This document shows, one piece after another, positions 46,571-57,053 of a DNA stretch of 64,000 nt. The notes below the pieces were generated by a model, which saw only the letters and a list, made by a program, of their open reading frames with translations, had not been told where the DNA came from and did not search any database. The stretch covers positions 17,774,278 to 17,838,277 of the forward strand of contig CM033114.1 in assembly GCA_019321725.1 (NCBI GenBank), in the 5' to 3' direction. How positions within the stretch are numbered: position 1 is the stretch's first letter; each line of letters opens with the position of its first letter. A program made the translations under genes and the position numbers. The DNA comes from Paulownia fortunei (Eukaryota > Streptophyta > Magnoliopsida > Lamiales > Paulowniaceae).

Positions 46571-47029
46571 TGAAAACAAACCTTTTTTGTATAGATAATA
46601 AACATGGTAAATACTTTGAAAACTTATACATATAAATATTTTTCCACAATTAAGTTATGTGAAGAGTTTTTATTTACAATATAACAATACTTAGAGTTAA
46701 CATAAAATTGAGACATATATTATTTTTGGTTTACATGATAATATTAATCTCTATTTTTACCCTTCAACCTGACAAGCAAACATCTATAACCACTATGCGC
46801 TTTCTCTTAATTACTTGCTAACTCTTTTTGGGCTCTTTCTTTTATCTAACCAAACAACTTATGCTTATATCAGTGATATTCTATTATTGTAAACTTTAGT
46901 CTTTTTATATTTGTATAATTGGATATATCAAATGATACACAAAGTAAAAAATTGCTATTTATTATGATTTAGATATTGTTATTTCTCATCATTTTCCATG
47001 TATCTCTTTATACCTATTGTGATAAGGTG
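46571..47029. other. Gene-free AT-rich stretch
   Basis: No coding, repeat family or regulatory signal recognised. Confidence 0.5.
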
Positions 47030-47430
47030 TGTTACCTGAGGTTGGGATGCGAACAACTTCTATGGAATTGACGATTGTAAGGTTTCTACCTACAATACGA
47101 ACAAACTATTAGGGGTTCGCCAGAAGTGTCTCGGGAAAACCTCTGCTATGCTTAAGTCAGTATTGGTTTTAGAGAGACTACAGTAACTAAATAAGCTAGA
47201 ATGAGAAAATAAATTATGTACCTTGTAATGAGAATGAGGGGTATTTATACCTGCTTAAGTGGGACATGGCCGCATCGACCTTTGATATGATTTGGGACTC
47301 AAGTGTTTGTGGACCTTGTTAGGCTAATATCTGATATCTTTAGACTGGGTAGGTCTTTTACATGACTTGGGCCGCTTGAGCCTGAACGCTTTATTAGGCT
47401 AAAGTTGGAGGTTGGTCCTAGTTAGAAACA
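47030..47430 (-). repeat. 3' LTR of the gypsy remnant
   Basis: Plus-strand TGTTACCTGAGGTT onward, matching 50892-51295 through GGCTAAAGTTGGA (near 47408). The outer end toward 47430 is estimated. Confidence 0.75.
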
Positions 47431-47597
47431 TGTACCTTGAGCTATGGGTCACAGACTCTTATAGGCCTAGATGCATCTTATTGTGGAATATGTGGTATAG
47501 CCTCTTACAGGCTTTAGAGATTCGTCAAGGGTGGCAAATAGCCATAACATACAAAATTTAGTTGTTGTCAAGTGATAGCGCTGAGCCACTGCTTACA

Positions 47598-47987
47598 GGA
47601 CATAGAGATTAGCCCGGGGTAGCATGGAGCTCGCTTATGGGACTTGGAAATTAGCCTGGGGTGGTGCCAAGCGGCCACTTATGGGACTTGGAGATTGGCC
47701 TGGGGTGGAGCAGAGTTGCTGCTTTTAGGACTTAGAGATTTAGGGTGGCGCGGTGTGGCCACTTACAAGACTTAGCAATTTGCCTAAGGTGGTATAGAGC
47801 CTTTGCTTATGGGAATTATAGATTTTCCTAGGATGGTGCTAAGCTGCCGCTTATCGGACTTGGAGATTGACCCAGGGTGGTATGGAGCCACCACTTATAA
47901 GGCTTAGAGATTGGATCGGTGTGGCGTGGAGCCACCACTTACCCAACTTGGAGACTCACGAAGGATTGCATGGAGCAATCTCTTATA
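47598..47987. repeat. 44-bp minisatellite, about nine units
   Basis: Nine diverged tandem units, seven of 44 bp and the others 42 and 40 bp. Each starts near GGACTTGGAGATT and ends near CCACTTATG, with a GGGTGGTGTGGAGC-like centre. The unit is much richer in G than its surroundings. Confidence 0.88.
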
Positions 47988-48059
47988 CATAGTTTTGTTT
48001 GATGGTTCATGCCATGGACTGTGTTTCGTAGTCTCTTATAGGCTACAATAATATCTTGT

Positions 48060-48660
48060 GGAGCGGTGTTTCCCATGAGAGCATATTGTAAGTGCGGTTT
48101 TAGTATGTTGGAGTGTCATGCTTTAGTCTTCTTTTTAAGCTTGGAGCATTCAGTCTCTTCAATGCGGATATATTTCTCCACCAATGTCAATAACTCCTCC
48201 AAAGATCCTAGAGGTTTTCTTGTGATGGATTCTTTGAGCCTTTTTTACCTGAGGTTTTGCTAAAGATGCCAATAAGGAGCTCGTGGATAATGAGTGACAC
48301 TTCGTTCACAACTTCAATGAACTGTTGGATGTATTCGATCAAACCTTCATTGTCTTTCTGCTTTATCTTGAACAAGGATGTGGCTGTCTGTGGAATTTAT
48401 ATAAAAAGTACATTATCTCATGTTCTAGTCCTGCGATGGATCCAACAGACAGTTGATGGATTCATGCAAGCATGTGCTTGACAAGAATTATGTGGAAGGT
48501 TTTGTAGTAGGCTGCATCAGTCGGATTATAATAATTGGCCGTAGTGCAAAATTTATCCAGGTGCTCATATGGGTTTTAAGTATCATCATATTCTGACGGC
48601 TGGAGCTCAACCAGTATAGCCGTAGAAAATGGGATTTGCCTTGGGGTCATCACCACTAGT
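48060..48660 (-). pseudogene. Gypsy gag fragment
   Basis: Minus-strand text: NPYEHLDKFCTTANYYNPTD near 48520-48580, then TATSLFKIKQKDNEGLIEYI and QQFIEVVNEV near 48300-48385. A frameshift follows, then RLKESITRKPLGSLEELLTL and VEKYIRIEET near 48145-48240. The LFxIKQ...LxEYIxxF block and the ...LxxLxxxAxKYIxxEE block are typical of the gypsy retrotrans-gag domain. Stops and frameshifts are present. Confidence 0.78.
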
Positions 48661-48741
48661 GGTATATATTCACCCGTTTATTTCTTAGTCAGTGTTGGAT
48701 GAAATTAGATGCTGCGAGAGCCTTGTCTTTCTCAAGGAGCT

Positions 48742-50087
48742 TGATGAGTGGATTTTATACCCATTAATTGAGTACTATTTGCTTAACTTTTTATTTAGTT
48801 TTCAAGTGTTTTGTTACTTTTTATGCATTTAGTTTGAAATATTGTAGGTAATAGCATAATGAGGAGAAAATGGAAAGAAACATAAAACTTGATTTAAATT
48901 TAGAATAATCCGCCTTTTGGTGCTATTGGGGCAGTGTTCATATTTCAATCATAACTTTTTGTTCCAATATCATTTTGACTTGTTTCTTAAATAATTGGAA
49001 AGAAAAGAGATATATCTATAATGTTTATGTTTACCATGAAATTCAATTCTTTCTATTTCAATGAAAAAAATAGGTAAATAGTTTGCACTTGACTGAAAAT
49101 GTCTGGTATGACACATCTTGGTATTTTAGGAATAAATCTTTTCACCGATTTCATATTGAGTTGATTCAAGTCCCTATCCAAAGACAAGACATAGAGGTAC
49201 AATTCATATGCAGACACTAAAAGACAATTTAGCTTAGAAATGGGTGAAAAAGCAGTTGGAAGAGAATATAAGCGCAGCAGAGATCGAACTTAGACAGCAA
49301 GAGCAGCGCCAATTGTCTGTCTAGGATAGAATGTGCAACGCCTAGGTGCTGGAAATCAGTGCCTAGGCGCTGCCCTCACTGGACTACAAAGTGATGCAGT
49401 GCCTAGGCACTGAAAATTGGCGCCTAGGCGCTGCCAACCAGGCAAGTAAGGGCAAATTGGTATTTTATGCCCTCTTTAGGGCATCTCCCATCAAGTTTAA
49501 GTATTCCAAAAGCCTCCATATCAGATTTTTAGAGAGGGAGAGAGGGAGAGAGGGAGAGAAGAGAAAACAAGCCAAGAAAGAAGAAGGAAGAAGAAGAAGA
49601 AGATGAGAGAATTCTTCCAAGAGTTGAGAAGAAGACATCTACAAGGGGAAGAAACTCATCCTACTTTCAAGTTTTATTTCATTTTCCTATTTCTCTCATT
49701 AATTATGTTTATGAATATTGTTAGGTTGTCTTTCATTTTTATCATTATGAACTAATTTATTTTTCTAGGGTTGTGATGTAATCTAATTATGATATTTTGA
49801 ATATTTGTATCAATTCAATTATCAATTTATGTTCAAGTTGAGTTTTCTACATTGTTCTTAATGCTTTCAATTACTTGGTCACTAATTGAATGATTTGCTA
49901 ATCATACTGACCCGATAGGTAATATATGTGTCAAGTTCTATGTGTAGAAAACCATAAATTGCATGTGAGATAGGAATATACTTACATGGTTTGTGTAGTC
50001 TTGTTGGAGATCCATAGAACCTAATGAATTGTTGATTGTTGTAATTCACACTTAATTTTTTCTTTGTCTAGATAGAGTTTTTCTGCT
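48742..50087 (+). mobile_element. Athila-type LTR fragment inserted in the gypsy remnant
   Basis: Begins TGATGAGTGGATTTTATACC, as do the LTRs at 54180 and 57054. It shares with 54180-55550 the block around CTATGTGTAGAAAACC and ATATACTTACATGG (near 49940-50000). Similarity is lost near 50087, so the right end is missing or degenerate. It contains a palindromic CCTAGG array (49339-49438) and a GAGAGG microsatellite (49531-49560). No internal region follows. The left flank is GAGCT. Confidence 0.72.
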
Positions 50088-50860
50088 TGTTACTTCTTCT
50101 AGTACCATATCCATTAGACTCTATTTCCTCTGGAGGTTGCTTTTAATCCATTGCTCTAATAAGAGGAGAGAGGATGACACTTAACATGTTAAGCCTCCAT
50201 GTATTGGGCAATAACTTTTTTTGCAACTCTTGTGGAAGTCCCATTTAGTCAGGACGAGTTGGAGTGCAACTGCTCATGTTGGAGGATCTTTATCTAGGTG
50301 CCACTGAGTCAGACACTTCTAGGGTAACAAGGTAGAGGCTCTTAAGGCCATTGGAGCAGACGCTTTAGGGAAAATTTCTAGCGGAGACTCATGAGGCCAC
50401 TAGGGTGGACGCTGAGGCGAAAGCTCTTAAGGCTGCAGATATGGATGCTCTTGGGTTCGCTAGGGCAGAGACTCCTAAGGCTTCTCGGGAGACAACTCTT
50501 AAGGCTAGGGGCATTTCTGGCAAATGCTGGGGTAGACACTCCTAAGGCCACGGGGGGGACACTTTTAGTGGATTCTCCAAAGACCGCGAGTCTAGTGGTC
50601 ACTTTTGGCATATTTTGAGGGTCGTTGCTTTGCTCCACTTTTGTTAGTCCTTTATTCTTAGTGATAGTTCCTCAATTGGGAGTTACTACTCCGGTATCAC
50701 ACGAGCGTATTGGTGTTGAGACCTAGAAGATTGCTCGAGCGAGACCACAATGGGCTACTGATCTACTCCGTCTCCATAGCCCCCCATTCTGGGTGGGCAT
50801 GATGAATGCTTGTTTTTTTTGCTCGTGATTGGGTTTGCATCCTCTATGTCCAGGTAGGAG
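50088..50860. other. Unassigned part of the gypsy remnant
   Basis: Should hold the 5' untranslated and N-terminal gag region of the minus-strand element. I recognise no domain. 50391-50618 is open on both strands because it is a run of imperfect short repeats (GCTCTTAAGGC/GACTCCTAAGGC), which can keep both strands free of stops. Confidence 0.5.
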
Positions 50861-50880
50861 TTCCTTTAGACGGTGCTAAA
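50861..50880 (-). other. Degenerate gypsy PBS region
   Basis: Minus-strand TTTAGCACCGTCTAAAGGAA, 11 bases from the 5' LTR end. It resembles the TTTGGCGCCGTCTGTGGGAA sequence common at this place in plant gypsy elements. Confidence 0.6.
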
Positions 50881-50891
50881 GTGATGTCTTG

Positions 50892-51334
50892 TGTTACCTG
50901 AGGTTCATATGCGAACAACTTCTATTGAATTATCATTCCTAGCAGCTTTTAGATAGAGAGGTTCATGCTTGCAATACAAAAAAAAACCGTTAGGGGTTAT
51001 CTAAGAGTGTCTCGAGGAAACCCCTCTTATGCTTAAGTCAACAATAGTTTTAGAGAGAAAATAGTAACTGAATACGCTAAAATGAGCAAATAAATTACGT
51101 ACCTTGTTTATAAGGAGGATGAGAGTATTTATACCTGTTTAAATAGGACATGGACAGCATGGTCATTTGATATGATCAGGGTCTTGTGAGCCTGTATGCC
51201 TATTAGGCTAATATCTAATATTCTGGATCGTACAAGCCTCTTACATGACTTGGGTCGCTTGAGTCTGAATACCTTATTGGGCTAAAGTTGGATAACATTT
51301 GAGCCTAATTTAAAATTTGCCCATCATATTAACA
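50892..51334 (-). repeat. 5' LTR of the gypsy remnant
   Basis: Plus-strand TGTTACCTGAGG to CATCATATTAACA. The minus strand has AGGTATAAATACTC as a probable TATA region near 51130. It aligns with 47030-47408. Confidence 0.75.
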
Positions 51335-51500
51335 TAGTTATTTGGTTGTATAATTATTCTTATAATCTCGCCACTACTTTTTATTTCTCTATCTACCGAG
51401 GCAATATTTAGGAGGAGCATACAATGATATGGTGCTCTATAAATTCCTCCCAAATCTCAAATATACATATACATTTGTTTACATACACCTTACATATCCC

Positions 51501-52865
51501 TAGGCATACACTGAGAGAGTACTAGCTTGGTCTTTCATTTTTCTTTCTTTTGTTTTTCTATTTTTTTCTTTCATCAAGTGACTGTTGCCACTCCCACTGT
51601 GTATTTGAAAATTGCAAAAAATTAATATAAATATCAAATTATTGACATATATAAAAATTAAAGTTGTGCAATTTACGTAGGATTGAGAGCTTTTGTATAA
51701 TAAACAATTTCATCCCCAATAATTGCTTCTGCAAGGAATTAAATCCATGTCCTTGACTTTCATATCAATTGTTGGATCACGTACTTCTTTTGTACTAAAA
51801 ACTATAGTTGTTGCCAATGATGCAACTCAAATATTTAAATCATAAAGTAGCACAAGTGCTGCTTTTTTATTGTGGCTCCACCACAAGAGTAATTATTTTT
51901 GTGACAACCAACAATCTCATCCCAACAATTGTCATGTGACCCACCATGAGAGCAATTGTTACCATAAAGGCCAACAATTTATGATGTAGCACTATCAAGT
52001 GGCGAAAATATCAAACCTCATATTTCACCATATTTTCAAAAGTTAGAAAAATCTTTTAAAACACTTTCCATGTGCCATTTTTAGTTTTCAATTTTTTTTT
52101 GAAATATATGGGCATTTAAAAAAATGTTAATGAACAATATAAGTGTTGTTGTAACTTAATTTTCTCAATTATATCTCTAAACCATTGATATTGCTTTTAG
52201 TGATATATCTAGAAACTAAAATAGTACCCATTATATTTGTTTGGAAACTAAAATGTGGTTAGTTAAGGTAGAAATTTTTAATTTTTTTTTTAAAACTTAG
52301 TGTTCATTAAACTTATTTGTGAATCTTATATTTACACAGAGAACACTAAAATCTAAATTACATATCTCATAAAATTTAGTGTTTTGAGTTAATTTAAACT
52401 CACCTTAAATATTATACTCCATCTCTTCCAGCTATTGTTTCTATTTTCTTTTAGAGAGTGATTAGAAAATACCAGCTTGACATTTTTTTATCTTTCCTTT
52501 TATTTTTATCTTTTTGACTTTTAACAAATGATTTGTCCATTCCCAATATGTATCTAAATATTACAAAAAATTAATATGGTATCAATTTTTTTGAGAAAGA
52601 CAAAAAATAAAGTTGTACAATTTATGATCTAGTTTTATCAAGAGGCGTAAAAATCATTCTTCATATTCTACTATATGTTTTTGAAGGTAGGAAAATCTTT
52701 TAAAAAGTTTTCAAATGTTTCCAAAGTGTTTCGGCGTATTAAAAAATGTGAACTATACCCTAATTTTCTTACATAGTAACTTAATTTTCTCAAGTATACC
52801 CTAATTCATTGATTTGCTTTTAGTATATTTAGAAACTAAAATAGTGCTCATTCTATTTGCTCCAA
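51501..52865 (+). repeat. Diverged tandem duplication
   Basis: Copy 1 (about 51501-52250) and copy 2 (about 52450-52865) share many blocks in order. Examples are ATTGCAAAAAATTAATAT, AAAGTTGTGCAATTTA, GTAACTTAATTTTCTCAA, CTTTTAGT and AGAAACTAAAATAGT. Copy 1 has an extra 280-300 bp near 51679-51975. No protein reading is shared. Confidence 0.7.
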
Positions 52866-53906
52866 AATATTTCTCTGAAATCAAATGTAAAAACGATAAT
52901 AACAGGGCTAGGTTTCAGAGAGATAGAAGAGAGACAAATTTACAGAGAGAACTGATTATGACAATATATGTTTTATATCTCAACAACTAATGGTTTATTT
53001 TCAAATAAAAGTTCCCACTGAAAGTCATTTGATTCTGGCACCTAACAACCAAATTATTGTTCATGAGCCAGATAACGAAGGTAGGGCACGATTTTTTTTT
53101 TTTTAAATAGTAGATAAAGAGATATTTTTTTTTTTTTAATGAGGACAAAATCTAAAATTTTAAAATTTTATATTAAAATTTTATATTATTTTAAAAAATT
53201 ATGAAATTAAAGGGACAAGCACTGCCGCCGGCCCCTTCGCTCCGCCTTTAAGCACATTTTTTCTACTTAATTATTAGCAGAATCCATTACTATCCAATTA
53301 AGATAGGAAGCTACAACAGCTCACAGCCCATCGTAAATATAGTAGCTAAATGATTAGCATCTCATGTAATTGCAGTTGCAACTATCTAAGAAATGCTGTA
53401 AAAACTTCTTCATAAACAATGTTGGTTCCACGGCAAATCATCATTCTCTGCTCAAAATTTTTTGTGCACATACAAAATATATTCCCCTTTTCAATTCTTC
53501 TTTAATTAGTTCACTTTCACATTATGTAAGTTTTTTTTATACTAGAAAGTAATATATGCTTTAGACGTAACAAGAAAATTAATAAAAATATTAAAGTTAT
53601 CACTGATTGTAAATATTTATGTAAAAATATTTTTTTGATCCAATAATGATTATGATTTTTATAAACTTAATAGTGGCAAATATTGTTAATAAGTTGCTCA
53701 AATTAAAAATTAATGACACAAAATACTATAACTAATATCCTTGTTTGTTGTAGCAAGAGGTCAAATGTAGCAATTTTTACCATGAATAATATCATTGGTC
53801 ATAAAGCTCTGTTACATATTTCTATTATTTAACTATTATTTCATCCGATTGTAGGTAAATCACAAAAAGGAGATTTTACGTGTATCTAGTAGGTTAGCAT
53901 TGCATT

Positions 53907-54098
53907 ATGTTCTTTGGTGCCTTTATTGTTTTAGTTTTTATTTTTTTTTCTTCTGTTGATGCCATCTCTGATATTCACAAACAAACACTTGCAAGATTCT
54001 CAAATCAAATGAAGGAAAAATTGAGGAATCTTTCACATTATGGTGTGAGAAATTGTCATCTGCTTATATATTTTGTAATATTTTATCCCCAATCATAG
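53907..54098 (+). CDS. Hypothetical short ORF with signal-peptide-like start
   Basis: 63 codons. The first 20 residues are strongly hydrophobic (MFFGAFIVLVFIFFSSVDA) with a plausible cleavage site after VDA. A charged segment follows (KQTLARFSNQMKEKLRNL). It could be the first exon of a small secreted protein whose remainder was lost when the Athila-like element landed at 54180, or simply chance in T-rich DNA. I do not recognise the family and no regulatory signal is convincing. Confidence 0.18.
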   Translation: MFFGAFIVLVFIFFSSVDAISDIHKQTLARFSNQMKEKLRNLSHYGVRNCHLLIYFVIFYPQS

Positions 54099-54179
54099 AG
54101 GTATGTCTTAAAAAATAATGTTGCCCACTGAATCATGCCATTGTAACATTTGAACAACCAAATTATTGTACTAGAAAAC

Positions 54180-55550
54180 TGATGAGTTGTTTTATACCAA
54201 CTATTTTGATATCCTCTTTATTTAGTATTTTATTGATTTTCAAGGATTCTGTGTTGTTTTATGCATTTTGTGTAATTGAATAGATACAAAAAAAAGAGAA
54301 GGAAAATTGGTAATGAATACGAAAATTCTCCAGAAGTTGAAGAATTAGTGTCGCAGCCCCAGAATTTGATGTTGCAGCCTTGAAGTTCAAAATCTTCAGT
54401 TGATTTTGTGTCACGGCCTAGGTTTCCTGAGCCAAAACACAAAGAGGACCTTGAAGCGGCATCATTTGCTAAAAGTTTGTCTAGAGAATTTCATGCCGGG
54501 GCCTGAGAGTTTCGTGCTGCAGCGCCAATTAAAAAAAATTCCATATAGTTTAATGTCGCGATGCCAATCTGTCGGGCCGCAACTTTAATCGGCGAAAAAT
54601 TTAAAAAATAATTTTTAAGCAGGTTTGGGACTTCTTTTTGAAGAGCTATAAAATCCAATATCTTTCACGAATCGAAGGACTTCTTTTGGCTGGAGAACAC
54701 TTAGAAATGCCAGAGGAAAGCAACACAAGGCTTGAAGATTCAAGATTGATTTTTTTTTTCTTCAAGATTTCAGAGTTCTTTTTTTTTTTTTTTTTTTACT
54801 TATCTTTTGTCATGAATTCATATTTGTGTATGAATTTGTTAGACATGATTAGGAGTTGAGTTTTTCTAATCTAGAGTTTTGATATAACCTAATGAGGATG
54901 ATTTGAGTTTATCTTGTTAATTCAATTCAATTGAATGTTTATTTTCTCTAGTTGAGTATTCTACATAGGTTTTAATGTTTTAATTTCTAATTAATTGGCC
55001 ACTAATAGATGAATTGTTAATCATATGGATCTGGAGGTGATGTATTTGTTTAGTTCTACGTGTAGAAAGCCACACAATTGCATGTTAGGTATGAATATAC
55101 TTATATGGTTTATATACTCTTAATTGATATCCATGGAACCTAATGATTTATTAATTTTTTAATTCATATAAAAATATAATGGGTTAGTAATTGGTAAAAT
55201 TTTTATTAGATCTTAGAAGAGGCTATTGAATAATTGAAGAATTATGGACTATCAACTAGGAACATAAATTGAGATTGGTGCAATTGATTGTTCAAGTTTG
55301 ACTAATTATGGTGAAATCATAAACTTTAGATTTTTAAGTTATAAGAAGTTAGTATGTATTTACTTTCAAATCTTGGTTAGTGTTAGTTTAATTTATTTCA
55401 TTTTCATCAACTCAAGTGTTTCATTTGTTCAAATAAAATTAGAGTTAACCCAATTTTGGTATTTAATAGTTGATCAGTCCTCATGGGAATAATATTCTAT
55501 TCATCATTTTATTACTTGTTAACTATAACGTGTATTTGTTTTTCATAACA
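54180..55550 (+). repeat. 5' LTR of Athila-like element 1
   Basis: About 1.37 kb, TGATGAGTTGTTTTATACC to TTTTCATAACA. It has a GC-rich array of GTCGCAGCC/GTTGCAGCC/GTCACGGCC-like blocks (54349-54590). It is related to 48742-50087. Confidence 0.8.
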
Positions 55551-55565
55551 TCCATAATAAGTTTT

Positions 55566-55577
55566 TGGCGCCGTTGC
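55566..55577 (+). other. Primer-binding site of Athila-like element 1
   Basis: TGGCGCCGTTGC, within TTTTTGGCGCCGTTGC. This is the PBS usual for Athila-type gypsy elements (tRNA-Asp type). Confidence 0.88.
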
Positions 55578-55707
55578 TTGGACCGTTTAATTTTATTAAA
55601 TTTAATTTAAATTTTCTCTTTTATTTTCCTTTTATTGTTATTTTTACTTTTTCCAGAAGTTATTCTTAGGTGCAGGAGAAAATTTGGAAGTGAAATCTTG
55701 ATTTCTT

Positions 55708-56900
55708 TTGACTGAGAATTTGAAAAAACTTGTAAATGAAATTGAAAGAAAAAGAGAGAAACCTCCAAACCAGCGCAAGACACCAAATAACAACAATAAT
55801 GCACCACAACAAGCAGTTAGGATGAACAACAGGGCGCTTTGTGATTACGAATGCCTTTGGTTAATGAGAACCTTACATGGATTGTACACCCTACCATTTA
55901 GGGCAACAACTTTGAGATCAAGTCGACTATCCCCAAATGGTTCAGGCTAATCAGTTTTGTGGGTTAGCCAATAAGGATCTGAATGCACACATAGCCTATT
56001 TTCTTGAAATCTACGATACGTTCAAGCGCAATGTGTTACTAATGATGCCATTAGATTGAGGGTTTTTCCTTTTGCACTTAGGACAAAGCAAAGGGTTGGT
56101 TGAACTCATTACTACCTGGGCTAATCACCATTTGGGCTGACTTAGCTCAAACTTTTCTAGCTAAATTCTTCCCACCAGCTAAGACGATGAAGATGTGGAA
56201 TGGCATCACCACATGTATTCAATATGACATAGAATCATTGTATGAGGCATGGGAAAGGTACAAGAATTTGTTGAGGAGATTCCCACATCAAGGCTTACCA
56301 GAATAGTTGCAAGTCCATACAATATATGATAGGTTAAGTGGCGTAACCCAAACTTTAGTATATTGCTAATATGTTGAGAGCAAGACCTCACAGTTTATTG
56401 TCTAGCAACTCTGAGACAAACCCTAAGAAAAATGGGCAAGCCATTAATCTTCGTTGTAGTAAGGGGTTGTTGGAACTTGAAAGAAAAGTCACTGATCTAA
56501 AGAAGCTAGCAAAGGAGAGCATAGTTGAGGAGTTTGCTGAAACACCTAATAAGAAAGTTGAGAAATTAAAGTTAATGTTGTTTCCATAAAATCCTCTACC
56601 ATATGTGTCACCCATCAATATTTTCTTAACTCTTCCAGAAATAAAAGCTAGATAAGAAATTTTCTAAATTTTTGGATGTCTTTTAAAAAAATTATATTAA
56701 TATTCCTTTTGCAGATGATTTGGAGCAATTGCCCAACTATGTAAAGTTCATGAAAGAGATCCTTTCCAATAAAAGAAAGCTGGAGGAATATGAGACACTG
56801 GCGTTTATTGAGGAATACAATAACATCTTGCAGAAAAAGTTGAAAAACCTAGGGAGTTTTATGATTTACTATAGAAAATTCATTCTTTAAAAAAGTTTTG
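55708..56900 (+). pseudogene. Athila-like element 1 gag
   Basis: An asparagine/glutamine-rich N-terminus leads to RALCDYE. The gag domain follows across frames: TNDAIRLRVFPFALRTKQ, ITIWADLAQTFLAKFFPPAK, TCIQYDIESLYEAWERYKNL and LRRFPHQGLPE (open at 56100-56306). After further frameshifts comes LLELERKVTDLKKLAKESIV (open at 56371-56589) and the linker NYVKFMKEILSNKRKLEEYE near 56740-56795. Structural particle protein in intact relatives. Confidence 0.86.
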
Positions 56901-57053
56901 TATGATCTTGGTGCAATTATTAGTTTAACACCACTCTTTATGTACAGAAAACTAAAACTTGGAGAAGTAAAGCTAACCACAGTCTTACTACAACTCGCTC
57001 ATAGGTCCATTAAGTACTCAAGATGAATAATCGAAGATATGCTGGTCAAAGTT
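56880..57053 (+). pseudogene. Athila-like element 1 protease (truncated)
   Basis: Text KKVLYDLGAIISLTPLFMYR and KLKLGEVKLTTVLLQLAHRS is the retropepsin region, with DLGA in place of the usual D(L/S)GAS. It ends at IIEDMLVKV, where the next element's TGATAAG starts. Confidence 0.82.

Larger units (their letters stand above)
47030..51334 (-). mobile_element. Ty3-gypsy remnant with gag but no pol
   Basis: Direct repeats at 47030-47430 and 50892-51334 read as minus-strand LTRs, because their TATAAATAC promoter-like boxes lie on the minus strand. Next to the 5' LTR lies TTTAGCACCGTCTAAAGGAA, a decayed form of the TTTGGCGCCGTCTGTGGGAA-type PBS region of gypsy elements. Gag text is at 48060-48660. 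No protease, RT or integrase is found. A minisatellite lies between gag and the 3' LTR, and an Athila-type LTR is inserted. I found no matching target duplication. Confidence 0.72.
51335..54179. other. Gene-free AT-rich region
   Basis: No transposon protein text or known gene recognised. It holds a diverged tandem duplication (51501-52865), poly-T runs near 53090-53140 and one short reading frame with a signal-peptide-like start at 53907. Confidence 0.55.
54180..57053 (+). mobile_element. Athila-like gypsy element 1 (5' part)
   Basis: 5' LTR, PBS, gag and the start of the protease, cut off at 57053 by a second Athila-like element. The rest would lie beyond the window. Gag and protease text are clearly Athila/Tat-type. 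Many stops. Confidence 0.85.

Noticed and set aside
47598..47987. CRISPR-like array
   Set aside because: Tandem 44-bp units without unique spacers, inside a plant retrotransposon.
49391..49606. 71-codon frame ending in RGREGEKRKQ-type text
   Set aside because: Generated by the CCTAGG palindromes and the GA microsatellite in the LTR.
50378..50638. 86-codon minus-strand and 75-codon plus-strand open frames over the same bases
   Set aside because: Imperfect short GC-rich repeats keep both strands open; no domain text on either strand.
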